Shown piece by piece: positions 31,898 through 41,538 of a DNA stretch of 64,000 nt. The notes under the pieces were generated by a model. The model searched no databases, had not been told where the DNA came from, and saw only the letters and a list, made by a program, of their open reading frames with translations. The position numbers were made by a program, and so were the translations under genes. Numbering within the stretch: the first letter of the stretch is position 1; each line of letters begins with the position of its first letter. Origin of the DNA: an uncultured Acetatifactor sp. (GTDB lineage Bacteria; Bacillota; Clostridia; Lachnospirales; Lachnospiraceae); the NCBI GenBank assembly GCA_910585665.1, contig CAJUFI010000002.1:62001-126000 (forward strand), written 5' to 3'.

Positions 31898-32307
31898 CTG
31901 TGCCTCGCCCTCTCATTCTGCTGCATACCGGTATAGAAATACGGAGGCTTATTATGCACTCCATTCGCAAACTTCGGTACGCTGCACGATTCGGCTGACA
32001 CTTCTTTCTTCAAAGCCTCAAAATCCTTTCTCCAAAGTTCTGCCCTGTCGTGCATTGCCAGGGAAAGCGGCCCGGTCTTTGTGTCAACCTCGTAAGCAAA
32101 CCGTCGGCACAGGCTCTCCAGCAGAAAAAGTTTCGCACGTTTCCATGATTTCGGATAAGCCTCTATAGCTGCCTGTATTTCCTGATCGGTCAGCGCCGAT
32201 GTGTCCGGACCGCCCTCAACCATCGTGTCGCCCAGCTCAAACCTCATGCGGTCTTTGCCAAACTCCTTGATATTTTCCGGCTCATATGTGTATGCACTGT
32301 TCGCCAT
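31894..32307 (-). CDS. Head-tail connector-like protein, 137 aa
   Basis: Helical protein with LTDQEIQAAIEAYPKSWKRA followed by KLFLLESLCRRFAYEVDTKT, the pattern of DUF4054/YqbG-like connector proteins that bind under the portal. Overlaps the next gene by 4 nt. Confidence 0.65.
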   Translation of the reverse strand: MANSAYTYEPENIKEFGKDRMRFELGDTMVEGGPDTSALTDQEIQAAIEAYPKSWKRAKLFLLESLCRRFAYEVDTKTGPLSLAMHDRAELWRKDFEALKKEVSAESCSVPKFANGVHNKPPYFYTGMQQNERARHR

Positions 32308-32930
32308 TAGGTATCAGCTCCCTCCGTATTGGTGCCTGTGGTTGCGTTACCGCCTGTGGATTCGTTTGGATTGCCGGGAGTGGAGAATATGTTATCTGCC
32401 TGCTTTTTGGCGGCATCCTTGATTGTTTTCCGGGTATCTGCCGCATGGAGAAGGATCAGGACATTCTCAGATTTTACCCCTGCAATCGCCTCGGCTCCGT
32501 CCGTGGCGTTCATCTGCATAATACTGAATACCTGCTGGATTTCCTCCGGAGTTGCCGGAACCGCTGTCTGCTGTTCACTGTCTCCGGCAGAATCTCCTTT
32601 TACCGGAATAATCATGGTGCCTTCAGATAAAAAGCCTTCTCCCTGCAGAACACCCGCCGCCTCCTGCATTTCCTGCTGCTTCTGCTCCATCTCCTGAACC
32701 GTATTGTTTACCGCCTCGTCAACCGCCTCAGCAACCATTTTTTCTACCTGCTCCAGAGTAAAAAAGGTACCAGGCTCTCCACCCGGTACCCCTTCTGCAT
32801 CATTTGCAATGGCAATGACTCCCATTTTTTCCTGCGCCCTGGCATCCGCCACAAGCTCTGCCGGGATTTCATCGCCGATATAGAACTGCCTGCCGCCGAA
32901 GCTGCAGGGCTTATTCGCAATCAATCTCAT
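32307..32930 (-). CDS. Hypothetical head-region protein, 207 aa
   Basis: Starts MRLIANKPCSFGGRQFYIGD, an opening seen in phage proteins next to the capsid gene (DUF7302-like), and then runs into a low-complexity Glu/Gln-rich helical region and a disordered Asn/Thr-rich end. Possibly a scaffold-like or decoration protein. Uncertain. Confidence 0.6.
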   Translation of the reverse strand: MRLIANKPCSFGGRQFYIGDEIPAELVADARAQEKMGVIAIANDAEGVPGGEPGTFFTLEQVEKMVAEAVDEAVNNTVQEMEQKQQEMQEAAGVLQGEGFLSEGTMIIPVKGDSAGDSEQQTAVPATPEEIQQVFSIMQMNATDGAEAIAGVKSENVLILLHAADTRKTIKDAAKKQADNIFSTPGNPNESTGGNATTGTNTEGADT

Positions 32931-32942
32931 GGCGTTCCCTCC

Positions 32943-33971
32943 TTACACTGCCTCTGCAAAGAACATAGCCAGATCATCAGCCGTCTTTTTCATATCTGCC
33001 GCCATAAGGCCCTCAATGAACTCGGAGTGTGTGCCGTTCTCTCCCGGATAGCTCAGTACCGGAAGGATATTTCCGTTCCCCAGCATATCCCATGTGAAAA
33101 TATAACCAGCGGAAGGCTCGTCGATAGCCGGAGCATCAGTCGCATAAGCCAACAGGAAAGCATTAGGATCGCCGATGTACTCCATCTTTGCTTCCTGCCC
33201 CAACTCTGCCTTATTCATGATGGACCTCTGTACCGTGATCCTGTCGATTCCGAAAAGCTGCTGCAGCACATTCAATGTGACGGATGCCGGATTGGCTGTA
33301 GAGCCGCCGTATTTTACCCTTTCCAGAATCGCCGGGTGCTTTTTCAGCGCATTGAACACATGAACACCTAATGCAAGCCTGTTCGGTTTGCGCCCTGTCT
33401 TTTCCTCCATCTCCGTTGATTTATCATCTACAAAAGATACCGGGTCAGAGTTGCCATTGCTGAACTTAATAAACTGCCCGGATGCGGGAGTGGTGGAGTC
33501 TATGCCCGTATACTCCTGCGTCCATACGCCCTTTCTGAAGAACTTGCGGGCAAACATGGAATCCTGATGGATATTCAGCTGCCCGGCCATAGTCTTGGTT
33601 CTCTGCTGCTTCGGGTCTGCCGTCCTCGGCCCCATTCTCCGGTTGAGGTCTGTCTGCCTGATCTGGTCGATACCCATAATCATCTGGTCTACCACGCAGG
33701 CATAAGTGTCTGTATGCTCGGAAAGCACCGCCGGGTCAACCTTGCCGTATGCCGGTTTCCTGTGCCAGTTGTCACGCAACAAATCTTCCTTGTCAAAAAT
33801 ATAGTAATTGTCAGAGGACAGCGTAACAGGGCAAATCGGGAAAACCGTCTTTGCAAAACTGTTCGCGTCACTCTGATAATATGCCAGCGCCACATTAGAC
33901 AGCGCTGTGTGTGGTCTGAAGGCACCCTTTGCAATGTCCGCCTGGATGCCTGCTGCTGTTCTTTTCGCCAT
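32943..33971 (-). CDS. Major capsid protein
   Basis: 342 aa. SNVALAYYQSDANSFAKTVF at the start and GVHVFNALKKHPAILERVKY in the middle identify a major capsid protein of the type encoded by contractile-tailed Clostridia phages. Next to a cement protein and a scaffold/protease gene. The HK97 fold is expected, not read directly. Confidence 0.9.
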   Translation of the reverse strand: MAKRTAAGIQADIAKGAFRPHTALSNVALAYYQSDANSFAKTVFPICPVTLSSDNYYIFDKEDLLRDNWHRKPAYGKVDPAVLSEHTDTYACVVDQMIMGIDQIRQTDLNRRMGPRTADPKQQRTKTMAGQLNIHQDSMFARKFFRKGVWTQEYTGIDSTTPASGQFIKFSNGNSDPVSFVDDKSTEMEEKTGRKPNRLALGVHVFNALKKHPAILERVKYGGSTANPASVTLNVLQQLFGIDRITVQRSIMNKAELGQEAKMEYIGDPNAFLLAYATDAPAIDEPSAGYIFTWDMLGNGNILPVLSYPGENGTHSEFIEGLMAADMKKTADDLAMFFAEAV

Positions 33972-33989
33972 TTTTCTTTACCTCCTGCA

Positions 33990-34412
33990 CTAATTCTTCT
34001 GGTATTTGGCAATCTGCACCCTGCAGTATTCATCTTTTGCTGCTGCAGAAAGTGCGATACCCACTACATAGTTACCGGCCTCCGCTTTAACGGCCAGACC
34101 GCTTGATGCCGTGACTTCCTCGCCTTTGGCAATATCGCCGCCAGCCAGGATATAGCCGATGTCCTTGATCTGGATGTCAACATCATCACCGGCATTTACT
34201 TTCCCGGACTCCACGCCGGAAATATCATTGATCCCTGCCTCAATCAGCGCAATACCTACCAAAACTGCAGAACCGTCTGCGGCCAAAACAACATTGCCGT
34301 CCTTGTCGTATGCCAGGATGCGGTTTCTTGCATCGGCAATTTCCGCCCCGGCCTGCTCCACAATAGTCACGCTCTGGTTGATCTGCACTCCGTTAAAATT
34401 TCTGTTTGCCAT
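33990..34412 (-). CDS. Capsid cement/decoration protein (DUF2190-like)
   Basis: 140 aa. MANRNFNGVQINQSVTIVEQ followed by glycine- and alanine-rich strands ending GIALSAAAKDEYCRVQI. This beta-rich, short protein just before the major capsid gene is typical of DUF2190 cement proteins that bind the capsid lattice. Confidence 0.75.
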   Translation of the reverse strand: MANRNFNGVQINQSVTIVEQAGAEIADARNRILAYDKDGNVVLAADGSAVLVGIALIEAGINDISGVESGKVNAGDDVDIQIKDIGYILAGGDIAKGEEVTASSGLAVKAEAGNYVVGIALSAAAKDEYCRVQIAKYQKN

Positions 34413-34432
34413 ATCCTCGTAATCCTCCTTTC

Positions 34433-35707
34433 TTAGAATCCTGCCTCGTCCTCATATTCGTCCATCAGCTCCGGATGATCCTCCCACGCCTTTGCCATTG
34501 CTGCAGTATAGTCCAGGGAAGAATCCTTCTCCATGTAGCCTTTTGCAATAGCGTCTACCTTTGCCTCGACTGCCCCTGCTGCGTTGGAGCCGTGGCCGGA
34601 TTTCCCGATCTCGGAAAATGCGCCGGACTTCTCTACGGTTTCTACTGCCTGGTCCAGTACAGCAATCATATCGCTGTATGCCGTGCCTCCCGCCGCTTTC
34701 AGGCTCTTAAACAGAGGCACCAGCTCTTCCGGCTTCTTGCCGATGATCTCATATTTCTTTGCCACCTGGCTGAGTTCCCTCTCTTCTGTCGCCTCCCGGA
34801 ACTTCTTTAATTCTTCCAGCTCTGCCTTGACTGCCGGGTGCAGGCCCTTATAAATACCTTCATCACCAGTCTGCTGCTCAGGTACCTGGGTCTGGGTCTG
34901 TGCAGGCGTCTCAGCCTGCGGTGCTGCCTTCTCTACAGTAGGCGCCGCCGGTACTTCCGTTGTGGGTGCCACCACGGGAGTGCCGCCTGCAGGCTGATCC
35001 TCTGTGCCATAACGCTTCTCGATGCTGTCCAGAAAAGCTCTCTCTGCATCCGTCAGTTTGCTCTTGTCAATTTTCATTTCCTCTTCGTCTCCTTTCGGTT
35101 TTTCATTGTTGTCCGGTCCATCTTCCTCGGATTTCTCCTGAGATTCCGTATCTTTGGACGCTTTTTCGATTGCCTCATTCAGCCTCTCTGCCGCTGACTT
35201 CATAACCGCAAGCTCTTCCTCCGACACATCCTCCAATTTCTTCACAATGCTGGCCGTCTTTCCGCTGGACCATTGCGTGATTGATTCCTGCACTACGGTG
35301 TGGAACTCTTCAAGACTCTCCTGCATTGCTGTCTGTGCGCTGGTGCTGTCCAGTTCTCCGTCATTCAGTATTGAACAGAGGGAAGATTGCAGCGCCCAGC
35401 AAATATCCCAGATTTCATCCATAATCTTTCCATTCTTCCGCCGTTCCATCTCGTCGCTGAATGTAAACGAATCTCCTTTCTGGATTGCGTCCACTGCACT
35501 GTCGATTTCTTCCTGGTCCATTCCTGCCGCATTGCCTATAAACCCAAGCAGGCGTTTCAGAAAGCCAGTATTTTTCCCTTTGTCCTCTCCTGTCGTCTGC
35601 CCTTTTCCATCTTTTCTCTTAATCATTCCGATATGAGCATCCGGATTAGCACCTTCGTCCACAAAATCAACTTTCCTGATTTTGAGGTTTTTCAGTTTTG
35701 TTGCCAC
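34433..35707 (-). CDS. Scaffold-like protein with XkdF C-domain type N-terminus
   Basis: 424 aa. The first ~40 residues (LKIRKVDFVDEGANPDAHIG) are the short module that follows XkdF proteases in other phages. The rest is long helical, Glu/Lys-rich with a Pro/Thr/Gln-rich linker (~245-290) and a C-terminal helical domain, as for scaffold proteins. It lies between the protease and the capsid gene, consistent with a scaffold removed in maturation. Confidence 0.7.
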   Translation of the reverse strand: MATKLKNLKIRKVDFVDEGANPDAHIGMIKRKDGKGQTTGEDKGKNTGFLKRLLGFIGNAAGMDQEEIDSAVDAIQKGDSFTFSDEMERRKNGKIMDEIWDICWALQSSLCSILNDGELDSTSAQTAMQESLEEFHTVVQESITQWSSGKTASIVKKLEDVSEEELAVMKSAAERLNEAIEKASKDTESQEKSEEDGPDNNEKPKGDEEEMKIDKSKLTDAERAFLDSIEKRYGTEDQPAGGTPVVAPTTEVPAAPTVEKAAPQAETPAQTQTQVPEQQTGDEGIYKGLHPAVKAELEELKKFREATEERELSQVAKKYEIIGKKPEELVPLFKSLKAAGGTAYSDMIAVLDQAVETVEKSGAFSEIGKSGHGSNAAGAVEAKVDAIAKGYMEKDSSLDYTAAMAKAWEDHPELMDEYEDEAGF

Positions 35708-35863
35708 TTTGCTGCCTCCTTTCTTCGGATTTTATAAAACAAAGGACACCCGCTGCCGGATGCCTGTTTTACCATAAAAATATGTGCTACCTACGCCCTT
35801 TTTACGGTTCCGTAGGTAGGATTATTAGGTTGGGCGGTCTGAAAATCGCAATACGCCCCATTT
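35708..35863. other. Intergenic region with two hairpins in the capsid operon
   Basis: Two structures are seen. The hairpin CTACCTACG (35787-35795) with CGTAGGTAG (35811-35819) is a perfect 9-bp stem. A second stem (GGCATCCG with a one-base bulge, around 35743-35763) is followed by a U-rich stretch on the minus strand. Together they could partially terminate transcription between the protease and scaffold genes. Confidence 0.45.
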
Positions 35864-36322
35864 TTACAGGGTGTTTTCGGCTCTTACCTCTACTCTTTCC
35901 GCCTCTCCCTCTATGGAGAACATCTGGTATGTGCCATTCTTGACCTTTTCCCACACATCCTTGTCTGTAATCTTGAAGCCGATCCACCAGCCTACCGGAA
36001 GCGTTCCTGCGGGAATACCCATAGCCTGCATTTTCTCTTCCGTGAAAACAACACTTTCAATGAGTACGGCAACACCGCCTCTTTCGTGCATTTCCCCGCC
36101 CTCACGATAGAGCAGGACATATTCATAAGCTGCGTTCTCCAGTTCCTCCGGCTCAATAATGTCAGCCTGCCAGTCCTCAATCAGTTCTCCATCAACCCTC
36201 ATAGACACATTCGCCCATCCAAAGGCAAGCATCTTTTCGTCGTCAGATTTCATAATCCTAAACCGGCTCTTTATGACATTATCCGGATTTGATTTCTCAA
36301 TCAGTTCTGAAAATTTCCTCAT
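35864..36322 (-). CDS. Prohead protease (XkdF-type)
   Basis: 152 aa from the ATG at 36322 (GAGG 2 nt and AAGGA ~9 nt upstream). It shows the XkdF features MLAFGWANVSMRVDGELIED, GVAVLIESVVFTEEKMQAMG and PVGWWIGFKITDKDVWEKVK. XkdF proteins are serine-protease-like prohead proteases of PBSX-type phages. Not fused to its scaffold here. Confidence 0.8.
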   Translation of the reverse strand: MRKFSELIEKSNPDNVIKSRFRIMKSDDEKMLAFGWANVSMRVDGELIEDWQADIIEPEELENAAYEYVLLYREGGEMHERGGVAVLIESVVFTEEKMQAMGIPAGTLPVGWWIGFKITDKDVWEKVKNGTYQMFSIEGEAERVEVRAENTL

Positions 36323-36326
36323 ACCC

Positions 36327-37283
36327 TCACTTCCTTCCGCTGTACGGTGTTTCCTCAATGTATTCGATTGCACAGGCGCATCTCGGATGTGCCGGAGGCA
36401 GTAGCTTGTGACCTCTGAACAGTATCTTGCCCTTAAAGTCAAACTCCGCATCCATATCAATCTCCATGCCCTCCAGGGATGCACAGATTTCACAGACACC
36501 ATCATCGCCGGATGTACTCCACCTTTTTTTCACAATCCCCAGGTAGCCTTCTGCCTGGGCCTGCCGGATTCCTTCATCAGCTCCCCTGTTATACGCAAAA
36601 GCACTCTCGGTCTGTGCAATCGTGAAGGCTCTTTCCCTGTGCTGCCTCTCAGCGTATTTCAGCGCCGCTTCCCTTGCCTTTTTACGGATGCTCTCAATCT
36701 TCATCCGTGGATGCTCTTTTCTGAGGTTCGCCACTATATTGTCATAATATCTGGCATTTGCCTTTGCCTGCCCTTCCGTAAGGCCGATGCAGGGGCGGAT
36801 CAACCTCGCCAGTTCATCAACCGTATGTCCCTCTCTCATTTTCTTCGTGAGAAGTGCGGCAATAGCGTCTTTCTGCTCCTGGGTGCATACCGTGACAAAA
36901 TTGGCGCCACGTTCTCCCAGCCAGTCGAATATACCGGGAGTCTGCGTGTTAAATTCAAAAGCAAGGCTGTCAAGGATTGGTTGCCCCTTTGGCCCTGCCT
37001 CTATTGCTTTCGTCCACATATTATTCAGCCTGTCGGCTACCAATATGGAGTAGTCCTGCCTCCACAGCTCCAGCGTTTCGGTGGTAAGAGCGCCGTCAAG
37101 CACTGCCTGCCTGAGTTCCTGATAGGTAATTGCGTCCTGTTGGTCTTTCCAGAATCCGCATAGGATTTCAACAGGATCGTCACACTCGCTCTCCAGATAC
37201 TCTTCAAGCCTTCGTAGGACCTCTCGGCCGTTTTCCGTCTTTACCTTCCGTACCCGCCTGGCCGGTATGATTCTTATTGACAT
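36327..37283 (-). CDS. Head morphogenesis protein (Mu gpF/SPP1 gp7-like)
   Basis: 318 aa from the ATG at 37283 (GGAG 8 nt upstream). The C-terminal zone carries GVCEICASLEGMEIDM and LLPPAHPRCACAIEYI, the cysteine-histidine signature of the Mu gpF/SPP1 gp7 family. The chain overlaps the portal gene by 80 nt. Such proteins are internal head proteins that help assembly or DNA exit. Confidence 0.85.
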   Translation of the reverse strand: MSIRIIPARRVRKVKTENGREVLRRLEEYLESECDDPVEILCGFWKDQQDAITYQELRQAVLDGALTTETLELWRQDYSILVADRLNNMWTKAIEAGPKGQPILDSLAFEFNTQTPGIFDWLGERGANFVTVCTQEQKDAIAALLTKKMREGHTVDELARLIRPCIGLTEGQAKANARYYDNIVANLRKEHPRMKIESIRKKAREAALKYAERQHRERAFTIAQTESAFAYNRGADEGIRQAQAEGYLGIVKKRWSTSGDDGVCEICASLEGMEIDMDAEFDFKGKILFRGHKLLPPAHPRCACAIEYIEETPYSGRK

Positions 37284-38685
37284 CGACAGCACTCCTTCCT
37301 AAGCGTTTTTTAGCCGCCTCTGCTTTCTCGTCCGGGATTTCTTCCCCTTCCTCGTCTGATTCCTCGCCTGCGGCTGTTTCCGGTTCAGGGGGCTGGTTCT
37401 GCTCCTGCTGATCCCTGCGTGTGCGGTCAAGTTCCCTGGTGTCGGAAGTTCTTTCCGGAAGATGCCCCACCTGCCGGATATAATCCTCCAGGCCATCATC
37501 AGGCACCAGAACACCAATCCCGGTCATATCCTTAATGAATGATGCAACTTTCGTAATGTCGGCATCCTCAATATCTCCATGTGTCATTTTCGGATATTCC
37601 GTAATTCCTGCAAAATGCTGGCCGTTAATATCAATCAGTGCAGGTATGCCCTGGCTGTTGAACGTCTCGCAGATAATATCCAGAAATGCGCCTATGGCAA
37701 CGGCGAATAGTTCCGTCTTATCAGAACTCAACGCCCAGCTTCCCGTCTTGTCATGGCCCAGGAAAATAAAATCCGCCAATACCGTCATTGCAATTCTGGT
37801 ATCATAGCGATTTATGATTGCATTGGTGTCAAACTGCCGTGTGCCGCCAGAACTGAGCAACTCCAAAGTGTAACCAGCCGGAAGGACAACTCCCTCCATT
37901 TCATCCCTTCGTATGCTTCTAACCATTTCTTCAAGTCCTAAACGTGCTTTAACGGCATCCTTATTCTGGTCGTCCCATATATCCAAATCTTCCGGTCCAT
38001 GAATAACAGGAAGCCCGGCCAAATCCCTCTCAATACCGATTCCTTCAATCTCCTGTATGCGACGCTTGAAGTACCAGGACCGGTATGCGTTTCTCAGGAT
38101 GCTCCTGCCCTCTGGATTGTTCTTTCTTGACTTCGTGCGGAATAACAACGCCTTCTCAATAGGGATCGTGAACGTGCCAAAATCAGGAGGCGGCATCTGA
38201 GTCATACCCAACAGATTATCCTCGTTATCGTACTCCCACTGATAGAGCGTTTCCTGTGACCTGATCGGCAGTTTCCTCCAACCAATCAGACCATCGCTGT
38301 ATTTACTCTTTGTCCGTGGGTCCTTCGTGTTCCCCATGCGGCGCTTATACACAATCTCGTGGTAGCTCCAGCCGTAAGTGAGGAAAGACAGGATTTCGGA
38401 AATGGTGTCTATCCATGTGTCCTGCATATCATTCATGCAACTTTCCACAAACTCAGCAGCCTCTTTGTCCTTTGCCGTATCTCCACCAGGCTCCACATTC
38501 CAATCACACTGTCTTACCAGCATTTCTATCGCAAAAAGGATAGCGCCCACTATATCATCATTCTCTGACATTTCCGTGTAGGCTGCTATCCCTCTGTGTC
38601 CTCTCAGCTCCGGCAGGAACTCTTCGTAAATCGTTCCTCCGTATCGCCGCTGTCCTATGCGTCCAATTTCTTTATTTCCAGCCAT
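37204..38685 (-). CDS. Portal protein (Mu gp29-like, DUF935)
   Basis: 493 aa. Matches DUF935: IVGAILFAIEMLVRQCDWNV, WSYHEIVYKRRMG, GRSILRNAYRSWYFKRRIQE and KTGSWALSSDKTELFAVAIG. The C-terminal ~80 residues are a disordered, acidic-then-basic tail. Forms the dodecameric portal that DNA passes through. Confidence 0.88.
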   Translation of the reverse strand: MAGNKEIGRIGQRRYGGTIYEEFLPELRGHRGIAAYTEMSENDDIVGAILFAIEMLVRQCDWNVEPGGDTAKDKEAAEFVESCMNDMQDTWIDTISEILSFLTYGWSYHEIVYKRRMGNTKDPRTKSKYSDGLIGWRKLPIRSQETLYQWEYDNEDNLLGMTQMPPPDFGTFTIPIEKALLFRTKSRKNNPEGRSILRNAYRSWYFKRRIQEIEGIGIERDLAGLPVIHGPEDLDIWDDQNKDAVKARLGLEEMVRSIRRDEMEGVVLPAGYTLELLSSGGTRQFDTNAIINRYDTRIAMTVLADFIFLGHDKTGSWALSSDKTELFAVAIGAFLDIICETFNSQGIPALIDINGQHFAGITEYPKMTHGDIEDADITKVASFIKDMTGIGVLVPDDGLEDYIRQVGHLPERTSDTRELDRTRRDQQEQNQPPEPETAAGEESDEEGEEIPDEKAEAAKKRLGRSAVDVNKNHTGQAGTEGKDGKRPRGPTKA

Positions 38686-38696
38686 CTGTTCTCACC

Positions 38697-40145
38697 TCAC
38701 TTTCTCCAATAACTGCTCTTGCCTAAACTGTTGTCTGGCGGTGCTGAGTATGTCATGCCGCTTTCTATCTGGTTGAAAGCGTTTGCCCCGGCATCCACCA
38801 TATCCTTAAAGTCCGACTGCGGGAACGACTCGTACTGATTGAAAAACTCATTATTCCACGGTGCAATCAGTACATCAACAAATCCCGTGTCCATTGTTTC
38901 GGTACCCTGCCACATTGCCGAAAACGGCTCCGCCCTTGTTACCTTGTCTCCAGATTCCGGCATTATCTTCACAATAAAGCCTGAGAGCAGTTTCATGTAA
39001 CTCTGCGCCTGCTCTTTTCCCGCCTGGCCGGGGTCCTGCGGCAATCTCTGAACTACCCTGCCGTATGCCGCCCGGTCTGCCTGTGCGGTCATAAGCACCA
39101 GCTTTCTTACATCTGAAGCCGACAGGCGCTTATTGATAACATCTGCCACAATGTACCTTCCACATCTTCGCTTTCCGATAAGCACACCAGCCGTATATGC
39201 CGGATTCCCCTCTTCGTCCTCTGAGGTAGCCGCCAAATCCCAACCTCTGCACCAGAGAATAATATCTTTCGGGATTTCACTCACCATATTTACCTGCGTC
39301 CTCTTGAACATCAGGCCAGCCGCCGCCTTAATCTTCCAGTTACCGTATAGCAGCCTTTCCCTCTCTACAAGTGGCAATGCCTGCAGGTTTGCAAGATACC
39401 CTGGGTCATTTTTCATCAGGATTTTATTGTCCTGGAGCGTACTCGCTATGAATGTCACGCTCTTAGGCATTGTCTCAGCCTCTTCACGCTTTATGTTATT
39501 TTCCATAGCAAGCTGTATTGCCTCTTCCCTGGAATCAACCCAATGGATAACATCATTCAGCCGGATCATCCAGCGTATTTTCCCTGAACGCTCCTTTATC
39601 GGATAGCCTGTTTCCTGATCTATCCACCATTCTATGAAAGTTGCTACCCAACTGTCAGCGTCCGGATTGCAGGTGGCCCGTATGTACGGCTTTACTCCCG
39701 AATCTGTCCGGTTTCGGGACATCATATAGAAAAACTGATATTCCGTGAAATGTGTCAGCTCGTCAAAGCCTATCATCGTTATCTGGGAGCCTTGCCAGTC
39801 AAGACAATCATCGTCACTTCCAAGATGTGCGAAATTGACCGTTGCCCCTTTTGCAAAAGTCCAGTGTAGTTTTGGTGTCTTTAGCGGATAGGAACCTTGC
39901 ACGAGGCTATAAATCTTTCTGCTGCTATCCCATAATCCGCCTGGTGATGTGACCTGCGTATAATTCCTACGGAAGATAACGGCGTTAAAATCCCTATTCT
40001 TCATGTGCCTCAGCGGCTCCAGGAGCAGGCCGAAGGTTTTACCTCCCCCTGCAGCACCGCCGTAAATACAAACATCCGCCGAAGTAGCCAAAAACTTCTC
40101 CTGCGGACCTTTCTGCGGTGCCAGTATGATTTTTTCTCTGCTCAT
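38697..40145 (-). CDS. terL: Terminase large subunit
   Basis: 482 aa. The Walker A-like loop is YGGAAGGGKTFG (about residue 30). ITMIGFDELTHFTEYQF carries the Walker B, with the DE pair. In the C-terminal nuclease half, WDLAATSEDEEGNPAYTAGV provides the first nuclease Asp and VDVLIAPWNNEF lies near the end. It packages DNA using ATP and cuts concatemers. Confidence 0.92.
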   Translation of the reverse strand: MSREKIILAPQKGPQEKFLATSADVCIYGGAAGGGKTFGLLLEPLRHMKNRDFNAVIFRRNYTQVTSPGGLWDSSRKIYSLVQGSYPLKTPKLHWTFAKGATVNFAHLGSDDDCLDWQGSQITMIGFDELTHFTEYQFFYMMSRNRTDSGVKPYIRATCNPDADSWVATFIEWWIDQETGYPIKERSGKIRWMIRLNDVIHWVDSREEAIQLAMENNIKREEAETMPKSVTFIASTLQDNKILMKNDPGYLANLQALPLVERERLLYGNWKIKAAAGLMFKRTQVNMVSEIPKDIILWCRGWDLAATSEDEEGNPAYTAGVLIGKRRCGRYIVADVINKRLSASDVRKLVLMTAQADRAAYGRVVQRLPQDPGQAGKEQAQSYMKLLSGFIVKIMPESGDKVTRAEPFSAMWQGTETMDTGFVDVLIAPWNNEFFNQYESFPQSDFKDMVDAGANAFNQIESGMTYSAPPDNSLGKSSYWRK

Positions 40146-40609
40146 TCGGAATCATCCCTCCCATTATCCGGAAGGTAAATCGTAACTTCCGTATCGTTGT
40201 CGCCTCCGCCCTGGAGGTAATCCTGTGGCCTATCCTGCCAATTCTGCCGCTGCCTGTTTTTCAGCCAGAAGATTTGAGCCGTCACATCTGGAGGAACAAA
40301 CTTCTTAGTCTCTTCTACCTTGACCGGCTTGATATTCCCCTCCTTGTCATACTCAACGGTTTTCTTCGTTTCGGTATATTCATACCCTGTAGCTCTCTGG
40401 TACAGGCTCCGGACAACTTTCGCATCCGATACGCCCTTACCCTCCGCCAATGCCTTACCAAATGATTCATGATCTTTGGCCCATCGGAGAATGGTACGTT
40501 TCGAGATACCCATTGCCTCGGCAATCTCTTCGTTGGTGGCTCCCATTGCAGCCATAGACCACGCCCAGTCATCGTGGTAAAGGGCATTGTACTTTGGCTG
40601 TGCCGCCAT
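40142..40609 (-). CDS. terS: Terminase small subunit-like protein
   Basis: 155 aa. The N-terminal half has a helix-turn-helix, NEEIAEAMGISKRTILRWAK, and the C-terminal half contains PPDVTAQIFWLKNRQRQNWQ, typical of small terminase subunits that feed DNA to TerL. Overlaps the terL start by 4 nt. Confidence 0.8.
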   Translation of the reverse strand: MAAQPKYNALYHDDWAWSMAAMGATNEEIAEAMGISKRTILRWAKDHESFGKALAEGKGVSDAKVVRSLYQRATGYEYTETKKTVEYDKEGNIKPVKVEETKKFVPPDVTAQIFWLKNRQRQNWQDRPQDYLQGGGDNDTEVTIYLPDNGRDDSE

Positions 40610-40617
40610 GTGCTAAA

Positions 40618-41538
40618 CTACCTTCCACTGAGGTAATCAGCACACAAGTATTCAATAAGCTGCCACCGGTTTTTACTTGTGACGGTACCTTCTTTCTCCG
40701 CTTTCTTGATTGCCTGCTGGATCACCTTTGCAGACTCTCCGGGTACCGCATTGCTGCCAAACAGCTTCGCCAGATAGGTCCATTCATCTTCCTCGTTGAA
40801 CCCGACTTCATCCATGCGCTCGTTAGCGTTCTGTATCATGGAATGGATTGCAGCGCCAACATTCCTGATGTCCGTGAATTTCTGGTACCGGCTGAGCGTT
40901 TCCACAAAGCTCTTGCACTGTTCATAAGGTGCTACCCCGATAATTTCCGGAGCTGTCAGTTCCAGATTCTTTATGAGTGCATCCATATCCTGCACCTGAT
41001 GCGGCAGGAATGAAAATGTCACATTCTTAAAATCAAACTGTACTGCAGGAGAAAGCATCTTGTCGTATGCCTCCAGCGGTTCCTCCATGATGTCCTTGCC
41101 AACGAAGCTCTCTATCATATCATCCACATCGGTAATCATTTTCACGATTTCCCGCAAGGTTGAATCATCATCAAATCCTGATATGGCATTGTGGGCCAGC
41201 TGCTTTGCCGCTATCTGGCTCCTTGTCAGGCCGGACACATCAATTATTGCTATGACTTCCTTCAAGCCAGCCGCCCTTGCGCTCTTTACCCTGTGGTGGC
41301 CCGATATGATCTCCAACTTGCCATTGCTCAGGACAAAAAAAGGCAGGCTCTCTAACTGCCCTCGCTTCATGATGTTGGCCGTCAGCTGATCCTGCATTTC
41401 ATTCTTCATTATCCTGGCGTTGATGTCCTGCTCCTTGACCTTATCAATCTGGACCTTTGCAATCACCAGGCCGGAACCCATATCATAAATTACTGAGCAT
41501 CCCTCTATTTGGACGCTTTTGCTCTGTTCTTCTGCCAT
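40618..41538 (-). CDS. ParB-like nuclease domain protein
   Basis: 306 aa from the ATG at 41538 (AAGGAGG 8 nt upstream). The ParB/Srx fold core is visible: IISGHHRVKSARAAG with the GHHR motif near residue 85, preceded by an N-R-type NARIMKNEMQ stretch, and followed by a helical C-terminal domain. Phage-encoded ParB-type proteins often accompany DNA methyltransferases. It overlaps the methyltransferase-like gene by 34 nt, which ties the two into one unit. Confidence 0.8.
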   Translation of the reverse strand: MAEEQSKSVQIEGCSVIYDMGSGLVIAKVQIDKVKEQDINARIMKNEMQDQLTANIMKRGQLESLPFFVLSNGKLEIISGHHRVKSARAAGLKEVIAIIDVSGLTRSQIAAKQLAHNAISGFDDDSTLREIVKMITDVDDMIESFVGKDIMEEPLEAYDKMLSPAVQFDFKNVTFSFLPHQVQDMDALIKNLELTAPEIIGVAPYEQCKSFVETLSRYQKFTDIRNVGAAIHSMIQNANERMDEVGFNEEDEWTYLAKLFGSNAVPGESAKVIQQAIKKAEKEGTVTSKNRWQLIEYLCADYLSGR

